Shown in pieces: positions 17,766 to 26,064 of a DNA stretch of 64,000 bases (position 1 is its first letter; each line of letters begins with the position of its first letter). Source of the DNA: Parasutterella muris (GTDB lineage: Bacteria > Pseudomonadota > Gammaproteobacteria > Burkholderiales > Burkholderiaceae_F); the NCBI RefSeq assembly GCF_943193095.1, contig NZ_CALPCV010000002.1, positions 86,293 to 150,292 of the forward strand. The letters are read 5' to 3'. The translations under genes and the position numbers were made by a program. The notes under the pieces are model-generated. The model had not been told where the DNA came from and did not search any database. It worked only from the letters and a program-made list of their open reading frames with translations.

Positions 17766-18085
17766 TATTTGTTCCCTTCCAGTTGTTTCTGCAGGTGCGG
17801 AGGAAGTTTTCCGGTATTTGCGACAATGTCGGCAAATGCGTCATTGACATCCGGAGTTCCTCCGTTCATCGCGGCTTCCACCGCGTCAAGCGCTTTGTCA
17901 ACCTGTACCGCTCTTTCGGGCGTGATTTTTTTTACGGCCATGCCGTTCCAGGCAAGGACCCAGTCGCCCGCTTCGACATTGCCGAGCAGCATGACGTCAA
18001 GATTTTCCGTCTGACCTCGTCCGACGCAGACGGCTCTTCCTTCAGAGGGAAGAGATTTCACTTGCATAGGAATTCCGACGCACAT
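17765..18085 (-). CDS. hupF: HypC-family chaperone HupF/HoxL
   Basis: A 106-residue paralogue of HypC starting MCVGIPMQV with the essential Cys2. It has the usual C-terminal extension of about 30 residues that separates HupF from HypC. HupF is thought to stabilise the large subunit during maturation, particularly when oxygen is present. It is directly coupled to hupD upstream (shared base at 18085). Confidence 0.94.
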   Translation of the reverse strand: MCVGIPMQVKSLPSEGRAVCVGRGQTENLDVMLLGNVEAGDWVLAWNGMAVKKITPERAVQVDKALDAVEAAMNGGTPDVNDAFADIVANTGKLPPHLQKQLEGNK

Positions 18086-18726
18086 TATTCGCTCCGTTTT
18101 AAATTCAGATGCGCAAAACGAATATCGCCTTCACGGCAGGCTTCCTCCGGAGTCGGTCTGCCTTCTTCATAATTTTTAATATTGAGACACTCGGCGTCCA
18201 TCAGAGCGGGGACGGTTTCGTTTTCACTGCGCTCGCGTACACCGACGCCCCATTCGCGAAGAATGTGATAGCCGTCTGCGACCGCCTGAGGGATGACATC
18301 TTTGGCTTTCTGAGACAGGGATCCGCCGTAGTCGTCAAGCAGAACCGGCTGGAATCCGACGACGGCGATTTCTTTAGGTTCGCATCCGCGAAGCATGGCC
18401 GCGGCGAGCAGATCATTCATTCCGTCCTGATGCGGAGAAATTTTGGTCGAGGTCCAGATGCGGATGTCGTCATTGCGCAGTACGGTCAGTTCGCCCGGCG
18501 CACCGTGGAAGTCGCAGCAGTCAAAAACCAGAAGCTTTTCTGTGCGGCAGATTCGATCGAACAAATACATGCCGAGCGTACCGCCGTCCGCAACAAGATT
18601 ATTGACATCGGTCAGCGCATATTTACTGTTGAACTGTTCAACCGCTCTGACGCCGAAACCCTCGTCGGCCCAGAGAATATTGCCGATGCCAAGAACTAAA
18701 CAAGGGATGTCTTTTACTGTGTTCAT
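18085..18726 (-). CDS. hupD: hydrogenase maturation endopeptidase HupD/HoxM
   Basis: A 213-residue member of the nickel-dependent protease family that removes the C-terminal tail of the large subunit once nickel is in place. The core LGIGNILWADEGFGVRAVEQF near the N-terminus contains the conserved Glu; DGGTLGMYL and FDCCDFHGAPG carry the second acidic ligand and the region around it. The tail it would cut is visible in hupL. It is preceded by a 230-bp gap and the higA-like gene. Confidence 0.95.
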   Translation of the reverse strand: MNTVKDIPCLVLGIGNILWADEGFGVRAVEQFNSKYALTDVNNLVADGGTLGMYLFDRICRTEKLLVFDCCDFHGAPGELTVLRNDDIRIWTSTKISPHQDGMNDLLAAAMLRGCEPKEIAVVGFQPVLLDDYGGSLSQKAKDVIPQAVADGYHILREWGVGVRERSENETVPALMDAECLNIKNYEEGRPTPEEACREGDIRFAHLNLKRSE

Positions 18727-18956
18727 GTAATCCTCTTTAATCTGCCACCGATCTGGTTACTTTTCAGGAGAAATCAGACAGAACGTAGTGTAAACCCTTG
18801 TATCGAGGAATTTAAAAATGTAACTAAATTGAGCTGTGTTTTTACGGATTAATTCGAAAAGCTTTATGGGAGGGTAATTAAAAAAAGAAGCGTTAAGGAA
18901 ATGCGTCAAAAGGAAGATTTTAGGCAGTCGGAAACAAGATAAAAATGCCGAATCCA

Positions 18957-19316
18957 TTAATGCGCCGATTCTTTGTTCTCTTTGATTTGAAAGGATTTTT
19001 CCGCTTCTTTTTCAAGCGCGACATGAAGGTCCCAGCGCATCTGCAGCATCAGCCAGAATTCAGGCTCCGTTTTAAAGAAACAGGCAAGCCGGATGGCGGT
19101 ATCTGTTGTAATGGAGCGCTTGCCTACAATGAGCTCATTAATTCGTCGTCTGGAAACGCCTAGGGCGAGGGCAAGCTGAGACTGTGTGATATTGAGCGGT
19201 TCTAAAAAACGTGACTCAAGAAAGGCTCCGGGGTGCGGAGCACTTCTTGAGGAACGCGGAAAACGACCGCGGAGCGGAATGGAATTATCCTTCACACGGT
19301 CGTTTTTGTTTGTCAT
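18957..19316 (-). CDS. HigA/VapI-type antitoxin-like XRE regulator without a toxin partner
   Basis: A 119-residue protein with a helix-turn-helix core (ITQSQLALALGVSRRRINEL followed by GKRSITTDTAIRLACFFKTEPEFW), the standard HigA-family pattern. The first 30 residues are basic, and the PHPGAFLESRFLEPL lead-in is typical. HigA genes normally follow a HigB toxin. Here hupC is upstream and no toxin-sized frame is seen on either side. It lies 18 bp after the hupC stop, inside the hydrogenase operon, and may have become an operon regulator. Confidence 0.88.
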   Translation of the reverse strand: MTNKNDRVKDNSIPLRGRFPRSSRSAPHPGAFLESRFLEPLNITQSQLALALGVSRRRINELIVGKRSITTDTAIRLACFFKTEPEFWLMLQMRWDLHVALEKEAEKSFQIKENKESAH

Positions 19317-19334
19317 AACACTATCGCTGTAAGG

Positions 19335-20081
19335 TTAGGCTTTCTTCTGAGCCGGGGCAACATTGTTGCCGGGCTGCGGAATCGGCTCCTTAAAGAAGCG
19401 AATGCCGTTAATCATCGTTGAGACCTGAGTACCGCCGCCCATGATGTCTTCACGGAAGCTCATGTAAAGGTGAGCGCAGAGGAAGATCAAGAGGTAGTAC
19501 ATCAGCAGATGGTGTGTGGTACGAACGACCTGAGGGCCGCCCATCCAGGCAGTAACCCATCCGAACCAGCTCATCCAGCCGGTGTCCCATCCCCACTGTT
19601 CGGCATAAAGACCGAAACCGGTGATGATGATGGCGATAGAACCAAGCACATACATTAAGCACATTGCTGTCTGAGCAAGCGGGTTGTGGCCCACGTACTC
19701 TTTCGGGTGCTTATTGAGGAACAGGTAATAGAAAGCCGTTCCGAAGATGCCCTTGATCCACTGCATGTCCCAGAAGGGCAGCAGGAAGATCATGCGGGAA
19801 TACTTGTTGCCGACAAATGCCCAGTAAATACGGTAGAGCATCAGTACGGAGAAAAGCATCCCGAAGACAAAGTGCAGGAGGAGTATGTGCCCGAAGAAGT
19901 AAGTATTCCATGTCTCGGCATAGTTCGGAATAGGCGGCCAGCCGATTAGGAATCCTGTGACTACGAGCATGAAAAAGGCAAGACACTGGGCCCAATGCCA
20001 GAAGCGTACAGGAGCTTCATACACATATACGGGCTCGATCGGGCCTTCTTCGATTTCGTAAGACCATTTCGAGATTTTCAT
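19335..20081 (-). CDS. hupC: Ni/Fe-hydrogenase b-type cytochrome subunit
   Basis: The membrane anchor that takes electrons from the small subunit to quinone through two b hemes. The product of about 248 residues begins with the family motif YVYEAPVRFWHWAQ and has four membrane spans with conserved histidines, including HILLLHFVFG and TTHHLLMYYLLIFLCAHLY. The ATG at 20081 has GGGAGG closely upstream, so the TTG four codons earlier is not needed. It directly follows hupL. Confidence 0.96.
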   Translation of the reverse strand: MKISKWSYEIEEGPIEPVYVYEAPVRFWHWAQCLAFFMLVVTGFLIGWPPIPNYAETWNTYFFGHILLLHFVFGMLFSVLMLYRIYWAFVGNKYSRMIFLLPFWDMQWIKGIFGTAFYYLFLNKHPKEYVGHNPLAQTAMCLMYVLGSIAIIITGFGLYAEQWGWDTGWMSWFGWVTAWMGGPQVVRTTHHLLMYYLLIFLCAHLYMSFREDIMGGGTQVSTMINGIRFFKEPIPQPGNNVAPAQKKA

Positions 20082-20093
20082 AAAACCTCCCAA

Positions 20094-21866
20094 TTAACGG
20101 ACTTGAACTGTACAGAGTTCTTCGCCGTCTTTAGACATAACGTGTGTGGCGCAGGCCAGGCACGGGTCAAAACTGTGGATCGTACGGAGGATTTCCAGCG
20201 GCTGGTCAGGAATACCAACCGGTGTGCCGAGCAGAGCGGCTTCATAAGCGCCGAGCTGGCCCTTCGGATCACGCGGGCTGGCGTTCCAAGTGGAGGGAAC
20301 AACCGCCTGCCAGTTTTCGATAACGCCGTCTTTAATGACGCACCAGTGGCCAAGCGCACCGCGGGGAGCTTCGGCCGGGCCGACGCCTTTAAGGGCGCCC
20401 TGAGGCCATGTGCTCGGTTCCCACTTGCTCATATCGGCAGCGACTTCATCGCCCGCTTTAATGTTGGCTTCGAGGTCGTTGATGAATTCGAGCATCATGT
20501 CGGCAGCCATTCTGCATTCCAGGCCTCTGGCAAGCGTACGGCCGAGGGTGGAGAAGAGGGCTTCGACAGGAACGCCGGCTTGCTTGAGCGCCTGATCAAC
20601 CAAGTCTTTCTGACGCGGCATGCCCTTCGCATAAGCGACGACCATACGTGCAAGAGGACCGGTTTCCATCGCGTGACCGTTCCAGCGCGGAGCTTTAATC
20701 CAGGAGTAGCGGCCTTCAGCACCGAGCCACTTGATGTCGGTCTTGGTGCCTTCGTAGTCAACACCGGCTTTGCCGAGATCAAAGTTCGGATCGGTGATAC
20801 CGTCCCACGGATGCAGACCGGCGTCAGGCTGCGGATATTTGTACCAGGCGTGATCAACGAATTCCTTGATCTGTTCCGGATCCTTAAGGTCAACCGGATG
20901 GATTTCGTTGAGCTTGCCGTCGATGATGGCGCCGTTCGGCATGAGCAGGCTCTTTTCAGAGAGGTCATTGGCATACAGCGGGAAATCGCCGTAGCAAAGC
21001 AGATTCTGATTGGAGAGTCCGCCGCCGATCTTGAACCAATCTCTGTAGTAGTGGGCCATAGCCATCAAATCAGGGTAATAGACTTCATTGATGAATTTGA
21101 TGGTGGACTTAGCCACATCGCGCATGAAGTTCATCCAGACCTGGTTGATCATGATGCCCTGGGCGCCGGTGTCGTTCATATTAATCGGGCAGGGAACACC
21201 GCCGACCAGATAGTTCGGATGCGGGTTCTTGCCGCCGAGGATCGCGTGAACTTTAACGATCTCGCGCTGGAAGTCCAAGCTTTCGAGATAGTGGGTTACG
21301 CCGAGCAGGTTCACTTCCGGAGGAAGCTTGTATGCGGGGTTGCCCCAGTAAGCGTTAGCGAAGATACCAAGCTGGCCGCTGGCAACGAATTTCTTCAGAC
21401 GGTCCTGAACTTCTTTGAAGTAAGCCGGAGAAGAAAGTGCGTGGCTGGAGATGGACTGCTGCAGTTCGCTGGTCTTTTTCGGGTCGGCGCTCAAAGCGTT
21501 GACAACGTCGATCCAGTCAAGGCCGTGAAGCTGATAGAAGTGTGTCAGATGGTCCTGAGCGTAAAGGGTCGCATTCATCAGGTTGCGGATGATGTTTGCG
21601 TTCTTAGGAATCTTGATTCCGAGAGCGTCTTCAACCGCACGAACCGCAGAAAGGGCGTGAACGCCGGTACAGACACCGCAGACACGTTCCACGAAAGCCC
21701 ATGCATCGCGCGGATCGCGTCCTTTAAGAATAACTTCGAGGCCGCGCCACATTGTGCCGGTAGACATTGCGTCGACAATGACATTGTTTTCATCGAGGAC
21801 GGCTTGCATACGTAAGTGACCTTCGATTCGGGTGATCGGGTCAACAACAACTTTCTTGTTTGCCAT
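20094..21866 (-). CDS. hupL: uptake [NiFe] hydrogenase large subunit
   Basis: The catalytic subunit, 590 residues, carrying the Ni-Fe(CN)2CO site. N-terminal RIEGHLR is followed by RVCGVCTGVH (Cys63 and Cys66). The C-terminal DPCLACATH gives Cys569 and Cys572, the other two nickel ligands. The 15 residues after His575 (VMSKDGEELCTVQVR) are the tail removed by HupD. Its start overlaps the hupS stop (TAATG). The sequence style is that of membrane-bound group 1 enzymes of the Hox/Hya/Hup type. Confidence 0.98.
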   Translation of the reverse strand: MANKKVVVDPITRIEGHLRMQAVLDENNVIVDAMSTGTMWRGLEVILKGRDPRDAWAFVERVCGVCTGVHALSAVRAVEDALGIKIPKNANIIRNLMNATLYAQDHLTHFYQLHGLDWIDVVNALSADPKKTSELQQSISSHALSSPAYFKEVQDRLKKFVASGQLGIFANAYWGNPAYKLPPEVNLLGVTHYLESLDFQREIVKVHAILGGKNPHPNYLVGGVPCPINMNDTGAQGIMINQVWMNFMRDVAKSTIKFINEVYYPDLMAMAHYYRDWFKIGGGLSNQNLLCYGDFPLYANDLSEKSLLMPNGAIIDGKLNEIHPVDLKDPEQIKEFVDHAWYKYPQPDAGLHPWDGITDPNFDLGKAGVDYEGTKTDIKWLGAEGRYSWIKAPRWNGHAMETGPLARMVVAYAKGMPRQKDLVDQALKQAGVPVEALFSTLGRTLARGLECRMAADMMLEFINDLEANIKAGDEVAADMSKWEPSTWPQGALKGVGPAEAPRGALGHWCVIKDGVIENWQAVVPSTWNASPRDPKGQLGAYEAALLGTPVGIPDQPLEILRTIHSFDPCLACATHVMSKDGEELCTVQVR

Positions 21867-22966
21867 TATTCATTTACTCCCATGTCCTTGTTGACTTCTT
21901 TTGATTTGGCACGAGCAACCGCACTGGCAGCGGCGTGAACTGCGACGGCAGCGCCGACGACGCCCAAAGCGGCCAAGCCGACTCTGTCAGCTGTGGCTTG
22001 GATACCCAGACCCCAGCTCGGCGGAAGGATAGTCGGTTCGTGAGCATAGAAACTGCCCTTATCCCAGAAGTTGTCTTCGGAACAGGCGATGCAGGGATGG
22101 CCGGATTCAACAGGCCAAGAGAGCATATCGTTCCAGCGGATTGAAGAGCAGGAGTTGTATGTGATCGGGCCCTTGCATCCGACTTTGTAGAGGCAGTAGC
22201 CGAGTTTGGCGCCCATATCGTCGAATTTTTCAACGAACTGGCCGGCGTCAAAGTGCGCGCGGCGATAGCATTTATCGTGGTTGCGCTGGCCGTAGAACAT
22301 CTTCGGACGAAGCTGAGCATCCACCGGAGGCAGACGGTCATAGGTGAGCATGTAAGTGATCACGCCCGTCATGACTTCAGGAATCGGGGGACAGCCCGGA
22401 ACACGGATGATCGGTTTGTCTTTGATCACGTCAGTGATCGGGACAGACTTAGTCGGATTCGGTTTGGCCGTGTTGATGCAGCCCCAGGAAGAGCAGGAGC
22501 CCCAAGCGATAATGGCTTTAGCGCCTTTAGCGACATGGAGGAGTTTTTCGAGGAAGGGTTTGCCGCCGGGCAGACAGAACATGCCGTCTTCGCCAAGGCA
22601 GGGAGAACCTTCAACAGCAAGGATGTAGTTGCCGTAGAACTTTTTCATCACATCTTCAAGGGCCTGATGGTCCTGTTCACCGGCGGCAGCCATCAGGGTG
22701 TCGTCGTAAGCAAGAGAAATCATCGAAAGGATGACGTCTTTTGTCAGCGGATGGTAAGAACGGATGAAGGATTCGGTACAGCAAGTGCATTCGAGGCCAT
22801 GAAGCCAGATCACAGGTGTTCTGGGTTTAGTTTCCATCGCATGAGCGATGTCCGCTGCGCCGTTGGCTCCGAGCCCGAGGGAAGCGGCTGTCAGAGAGCA
22901 GAATTTAAGGAAACTGCGTCTCGAGACTCCTTGCCGCCGCATCAATTGATAATTAGTTTCTGTCAT
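21866..22966 (-). CDS. hupS: uptake [NiFe] hydrogenase small subunit, oxygen-tolerant cysteine pattern
   Basis: The Fe-S electron-transfer subunit, 366 residues. It has a Tat signal (SRRSFLKF at 15-22, cleavage probably after AHA near residue 43) and a C-terminal membrane helix (about 325-350). Residues Cys60, Cys62, Cys63, Cys158, Cys163 and Cys192 match, at a constant offset of 43, the six cysteines 17, 19, 20, 115, 120 and 149 that hold the [4Fe-3S] proximal cluster of oxygen-tolerant enzymes such as Ralstonia HoxK. Ordinary enzymes have Gly at 19 and 120. First gene of the hup operon. Confidence 0.98.
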   Translation of the reverse strand: MTETNYQLMRRQGVSRRSFLKFCSLTAASLGLGANGAADIAHAMETKPRTPVIWLHGLECTCCTESFIRSYHPLTKDVILSMISLAYDDTLMAAAGEQDHQALEDVMKKFYGNYILAVEGSPCLGEDGMFCLPGGKPFLEKLLHVAKGAKAIIAWGSCSSWGCINTAKPNPTKSVPITDVIKDKPIIRVPGCPPIPEVMTGVITYMLTYDRLPPVDAQLRPKMFYGQRNHDKCYRRAHFDAGQFVEKFDDMGAKLGYCLYKVGCKGPITYNSCSSIRWNDMLSWPVESGHPCIACSEDNFWDKGSFYAHEPTILPPSWGLGIQATADRVGLAALGVVGAAVAVHAAASAVARAKSKEVNKDMGVNE

Positions 22967-23306
22967 AGAAGCATCTTCTCTTTAGTTGCAGGGGCTGCCT
23001 TAAGCAGGCAGGGTTTAGATACACACGTATAAAAACTGTTCACCATTCTAAGCGTTTAACCTTATATTTGATAGTTGGCATTTAAAAGCAAAATTATTTT
23101 TTAATCATATAGTTATATAAAAAGCCTGGAATTAAATGTAACGCATTCCGTTACATAAAGTTAGAAGATAGACCGTTTTGGGAATAGGTATGAAGCATGG
23201 TCTTCTGAGCTCCAATGGATCGATCTTTTAGCTCTAGTACTCATAAGGTTGGTTTAATCGCGGATTCATAAAATTTAGCCTAACCCGTATTCAACTCATT
23301 TCATTC
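22967..23306. promoter_or_regulatory. divergent control region between hup and ccm operons
   Basis: 340 bp without a gene, serving the minus-strand hup operon and the plus-strand ccm operon. On the hup side the minus strand shows a TAGAAT hexamer around 23049-23054 and an ATCAA half-site about 17-18 nt upstream of it, which could be half of an FNR-type box; a full FNR palindrome is not present. The middle is AT-rich and contains the perfect inverted repeat listed separately. Confidence 0.5.
23136..23156. promoter_or_regulatory. perfect 8-bp inverted repeat, probable operator
   Basis: ATGTAACG-CATTC-CGTTACAT: two perfect 8-bp arms with a 5-nt spacer, 21 bp in all, lying 151 bp before ccmA and 170 bp before hupS. 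The size and symmetry fit a dimeric helix-turn-helix regulator. I cannot assign the regulator. Confidence 0.55.
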
Positions 23307-23990
23307 ATGCCCAAGGACACTTCCAATTTGGAGCTCAGAGGTATTCGCTGCATCCGAGGGGAACGGCTTTTATTTTCTAAGCTTAGTTTCCGCTGCTCTG
23401 CAGGGACTCTGGTCAGGATCGCCGGTCCGAACGGAACCGGAAAGACGACGCTTCTGCGTCTGCTTGTCGGACTTATGCAGCCTCAGGAGGGCGAAATTCT
23501 TTGGAATGGGAAGGCGATTCTGAAACTTAAGGAAGAGTTCTGGCAGAACCTGATTTATATCGGTCATTTGAACGGCGTCAAGGACGAGCTGACCGCTCGT
23601 GAAAATCTCCTGGTGAACTGCGAGATCGGAGAGCATCCCATTACGGCGGAGCAGGCTGATGAGGCGCTGGAGAAAGTCGGGCTTGCCGGTTTTGAAAACA
23701 ATTTAACTCGGCATCTTTCACAGGGACAGAGAAGAAGGGTTGCGCTTGCGCGTCTTTATGTCAGCCGGCATGCGCCGTTTTGGGTTTTGGATGAACCCTT
23801 TACCGCTCTGGATGTGAAGGCCGTGGACAATCTAGCCAATCTGATTGCTCAGCATGTCAACGAAGGCGGCATTGTCGCTTTCACGACGCATCAAGAAGTG
23901 CCGATCGCGGCAAACCGATCCGAGCGGATCGATCTTACAGGCGGACGCTGGCTGAACGCCTCCATAGGCAAAGGCCGTAAAGAGGTTTGA
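23307..23990 (+). CDS. ccmA: heme exporter ATPase CcmA
   Basis: The ABC ATPase of the CcmABCD complex, which releases holo-CcmE for cytochrome c assembly. The 227-residue product has a Walker A box GPNGTGKTT (about 40-48), ABC signature LSQGQRRRVALARL and Walker B FWVLDEP. First gene of the complete ccmABCDEFGHI operon. Confidence 0.97.
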   Translation: MPKDTSNLELRGIRCIRGERLLFSKLSFRCSAGTLVRIAGPNGTGKTTLLRLLVGLMQPQEGEILWNGKAILKLKEEFWQNLIYIGHLNGVKDELTARENLLVNCEIGEHPITAEQADEALEKVGLAGFENNLTRHLSQGQRRRVALARLYVSRHAPFWVLDEPFTALDVKAVDNLANLIAQHVNEGGIVAFTTHQEVPIAANRSERIDLTGGRWLNASIGKGRKEV

Positions 23991-23992
23991 TC

Positions 23993-24661
23993 ATGCTGAG
24001 GTTATTTATCGCCATTGTCCGACGCGACCTGAAACTTGCACTTCGACTTAAGTCGGACGTACTGAACACGATTTTCTTTTTCATTGTTGTGGTCACGCTG
24101 GTGCCGCTTGGCATCGGTCCGGATCAGCAGCTGCTTCGCATGATCGCGCCCGGCGTTGTTTGGGTCGCCGCTCTTTTGGCTGCGCTTCTGTCTCTTCCGC
24201 GCCTCTTTAATAATGACTATGCGGACGGAACGCTCGAGCAGATGCTGCTTTCGGGAGAACCCCTGACCATTATTGTGATTGCCAAAGTTTTCGCGCACTG
24301 GCTGACGACCGGTATCCCGCTGACTGTCATTTCCGGTCTGTTGGCGCTGATGTTTGACTTGGAAACGGACGTGGCTTTGGTACTTATGAGCGCGCTTTTC
24401 ATTGGAACTCCGGTTCTGAGTTTGGTCGGAAGTGTGGGCGCGGCGCTTACGCTGGGCCTGAGAGGCGGCAGTGTTCTGACATCTCTTCTGGTTCTGCCGC
24501 TTTATGTTCCGGTTCTTATTTTCGGCGCGGGTGCCGCTGAAGCAGTCTCGGTCGGAATTTCCGCGACCGCTTATTTCCTTATCGTCGGCGCGCTGACGCT
24601 GTTTTCGCTTGTGGTCATGCCGATTGCGACTGCGGCAGCCCTGAGGATCGCATCAGATTGA
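23993..24661 (+). CDS. ccmB: heme exporter permease CcmB
   Basis: A polytopic membrane protein of about 222 residues with six predicted spans, partner of CcmA. The family feature FNNDYADGTLEQMLLSGEP is present after the second span. I chose the ATG at 23993, with AGAGG upstream; a TTG at 23987 overlapping the ccmA stop is also in frame. Confidence 0.97.
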   Translation: MLRLFIAIVRRDLKLALRLKSDVLNTIFFFIVVVTLVPLGIGPDQQLLRMIAPGVVWVAALLAALLSLPRLFNNDYADGTLEQMLLSGEPLTIIVIAKVFAHWLTTGIPLTVISGLLALMFDLETDVALVLMSALFIGTPVLSLVGSVGAALTLGLRGGSVLTSLLVLPLYVPVLIFGAGAAEAVSVGISATAYFLIVGALTLFSLVVMPIATAAALRIASD

Positions 24662-24680
24662 TAATTTAGAGTGTATTGAG

Positions 24681-25418
24681 ATGACTAAACCCTTATCACT
24701 TTTCACAACCGAGCGCATGTACGTGTTTGCCGGAAAAATGGTGAAACCGTGTTTTATTTTGGCGCTGATGGTGATTCTGGCCGCGCTGACCGTCGGCTTC
24801 ATTATTGCGCCGGTGGATGCCACACAAGGCAACTCGTACCGAATTCTTTACATTCATGTTGCGTGCGCCTGGATGGCGATGCTGCTTTATGTCGTCATGG
24901 CGGTGTACTGCGCGCTGGGTCTGATTACCCAGAACCGTCTTTGGCCGATGATTGCTGCGGCTTTAGCGCCGACCGGCTGCCTGATGGCATTCCTTTCGCT
25001 CTGGACAGGTTCTCTTTGGGGCCGTCCCACATGGGGCGCCTACTGGGTTTGGGACGCGCGTCTCACAAGTGCTCTGATCCTCTTCTTTTTCTATCTCGGC
25101 TACATTGCTCTGCAGAACGCAATTCCCGATTGGCGCCGTGCCGATAAGGCCTGCGCGGTCATCGGCGTCGTCGGCGTGATCAACGTACCGATCGTTTATT
25201 TTTCCGTTCAGTGGTGGAACACGCTGCATCAGGGCGCGTCGATCACCTCTTTAGGCTCCTCGATTCATCCCATGATGCTTACCGCGCTTTTGCTGATGGT
25301 CGCAGGATTCTGGCTTTATACATTCGCTGTTACCTTTGCCCGTCTTCGCTCGATTATTTTGGAGCGGGATAAAAACCAGCCATGGGCTCAGGAACTCGCA
25401 ATTAAAGGAGAACTCTGA
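24681..25418 (+). CDS. ccmC: heme-handling membrane protein CcmC
   Basis: CcmC places heme on CcmE. The 245-residue product has six spans and the tryptophan-rich motif WGRPTWGAYWVWDARLTS on the periplasmic side, with conserved histidines on each flank (IHVACAW upstream and SIHPMM downstream). Ends on the base where ccmD starts. Confidence 0.97.
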   Translation: MTKPLSLFTTERMYVFAGKMVKPCFILALMVILAALTVGFIIAPVDATQGNSYRILYIHVACAWMAMLLYVVMAVYCALGLITQNRLWPMIAAALAPTGCLMAFLSLWTGSLWGRPTWGAYWVWDARLTSALILFFFYLGYIALQNAIPDWRRADKACAVIGVVGVINVPIVYFSVQWWNTLHQGASITSLGSSIHPMMLTALLLMVAGFWLYTFAVTFARLRSIILERDKNQPWAQELAIKGEL

Positions 25419-25606
25419 TGGGACAGTGGGAAAGCATTTCAGCCTTTATCTCCATGGGAGGTTACGGACAGTATGTCTGGGGTAGCTACGGCATGGTTTT
25501 ATTTTGTTTTATCTGTGAAATTGTCGGTTTAGTCAGGCGCCGCCAGAAAGCAGCCAGAGAGCTGCTGATGGAAGCCAGAGCGCATCAGTCGGAGGAAGAT
25601 CTATGA
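25418..25606 (+). CDS. ccmD: heme exporter small subunit CcmD
   Basis: A 62-residue protein with one membrane span (about residues 20-38, YVWGSYGMVLFCFICEIVGL) and a basic cytoplasmic tail, the standard CcmD layout. It stabilises CcmC-CcmE contact. It overlaps ccmE by 4 nt. Confidence 0.93.
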   Translation: MGQWESISAFISMGGYGQYVWGSYGMVLFCFICEIVGLVRRRQKAARELLMEARAHQSEEDL

Positions 25607-26061
25607 ACTCGAGCCAGAAGAAACGTCTGAGTTTGGTCGCGGGAGGCGTCGTTATCTGCGGCGCTGCTGTCGCATTGGTTATGAACGCGTTTGAGGAAAA
25701 CCTTGTGTTCTTCTTCTCGCCGTCGCAGGTTGCGGCGCATGAGGCGCCCGAGGGCAGAGCTTTTCGTATCGGCGGCTTTGTTCAGGAGGGCTCGGTGGTT
25801 CGACAGCAGGACGGCGTGACCGTACGTTTTGAAGTGACCGATACCGCGCACAGCGTTCCTGTGACCTACAAAGGCAGCCTGCCGGATCTGTTTAAGGAAG
25901 GAAAAGGCGTGGTTGCGCAGGGCAAGCTGATGAATGGTACTTTTGTTGCCGATCAGGTGCTTGCCAAGCATGACGAGAACTATATGCCTCCGGAAGCTGA
26001 AAAAGCCGTGAAAGAGGCGCATGAGAAAGCTCATGCCAAGAATGCAAAAAAGGAGCTCTAA
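25603..26061 (+). CDS. ccmE: periplasmic heme chaperone CcmE
   Basis: CcmE carries heme covalently on a histidine before handing it to CcmF. The 152-residue product has an N-terminal membrane anchor (residues 10-28), an OB-fold domain, and the heme-binding HDENY motif at 123-127 (His123). The C-terminal tail is Lys/Glu-rich. Confidence 0.97.
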   Translation: MNSSQKKRLSLVAGGVVICGAAVALVMNAFEENLVFFFSPSQVAAHEAPEGRAFRIGGFVQEGSVVRQQDGVTVRFEVTDTAHSVPVTYKGSLPDLFKEGKGVVAQGKLMNGTFVADQVLAKHDENYMPPEAEKAVKEAHEKAHAKNAKKEL

Positions 26062-26064
26062 TAA

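Noticed and set aside
18727..18956. HigB toxin for the HigA-like protein
   Set aside because: Only a 66-residue frame rich in Phe and Leu exists here, with no HigB/RelE-like pattern and on the wrong side of the gene.
19995..21815. 606-residue open frame on + opposite hupL
   Set aside because: Exactly antisense to hupL, no recognisable domain; a by-product of codon bias in the real gene.
23060..23100. Sigma54 promoter (GG-N10-GC) for the hup operon
   Set aside because: A TGGCA...GCA stretch is on the wrong strand and has a 9-nt instead of 10-nt spacing.
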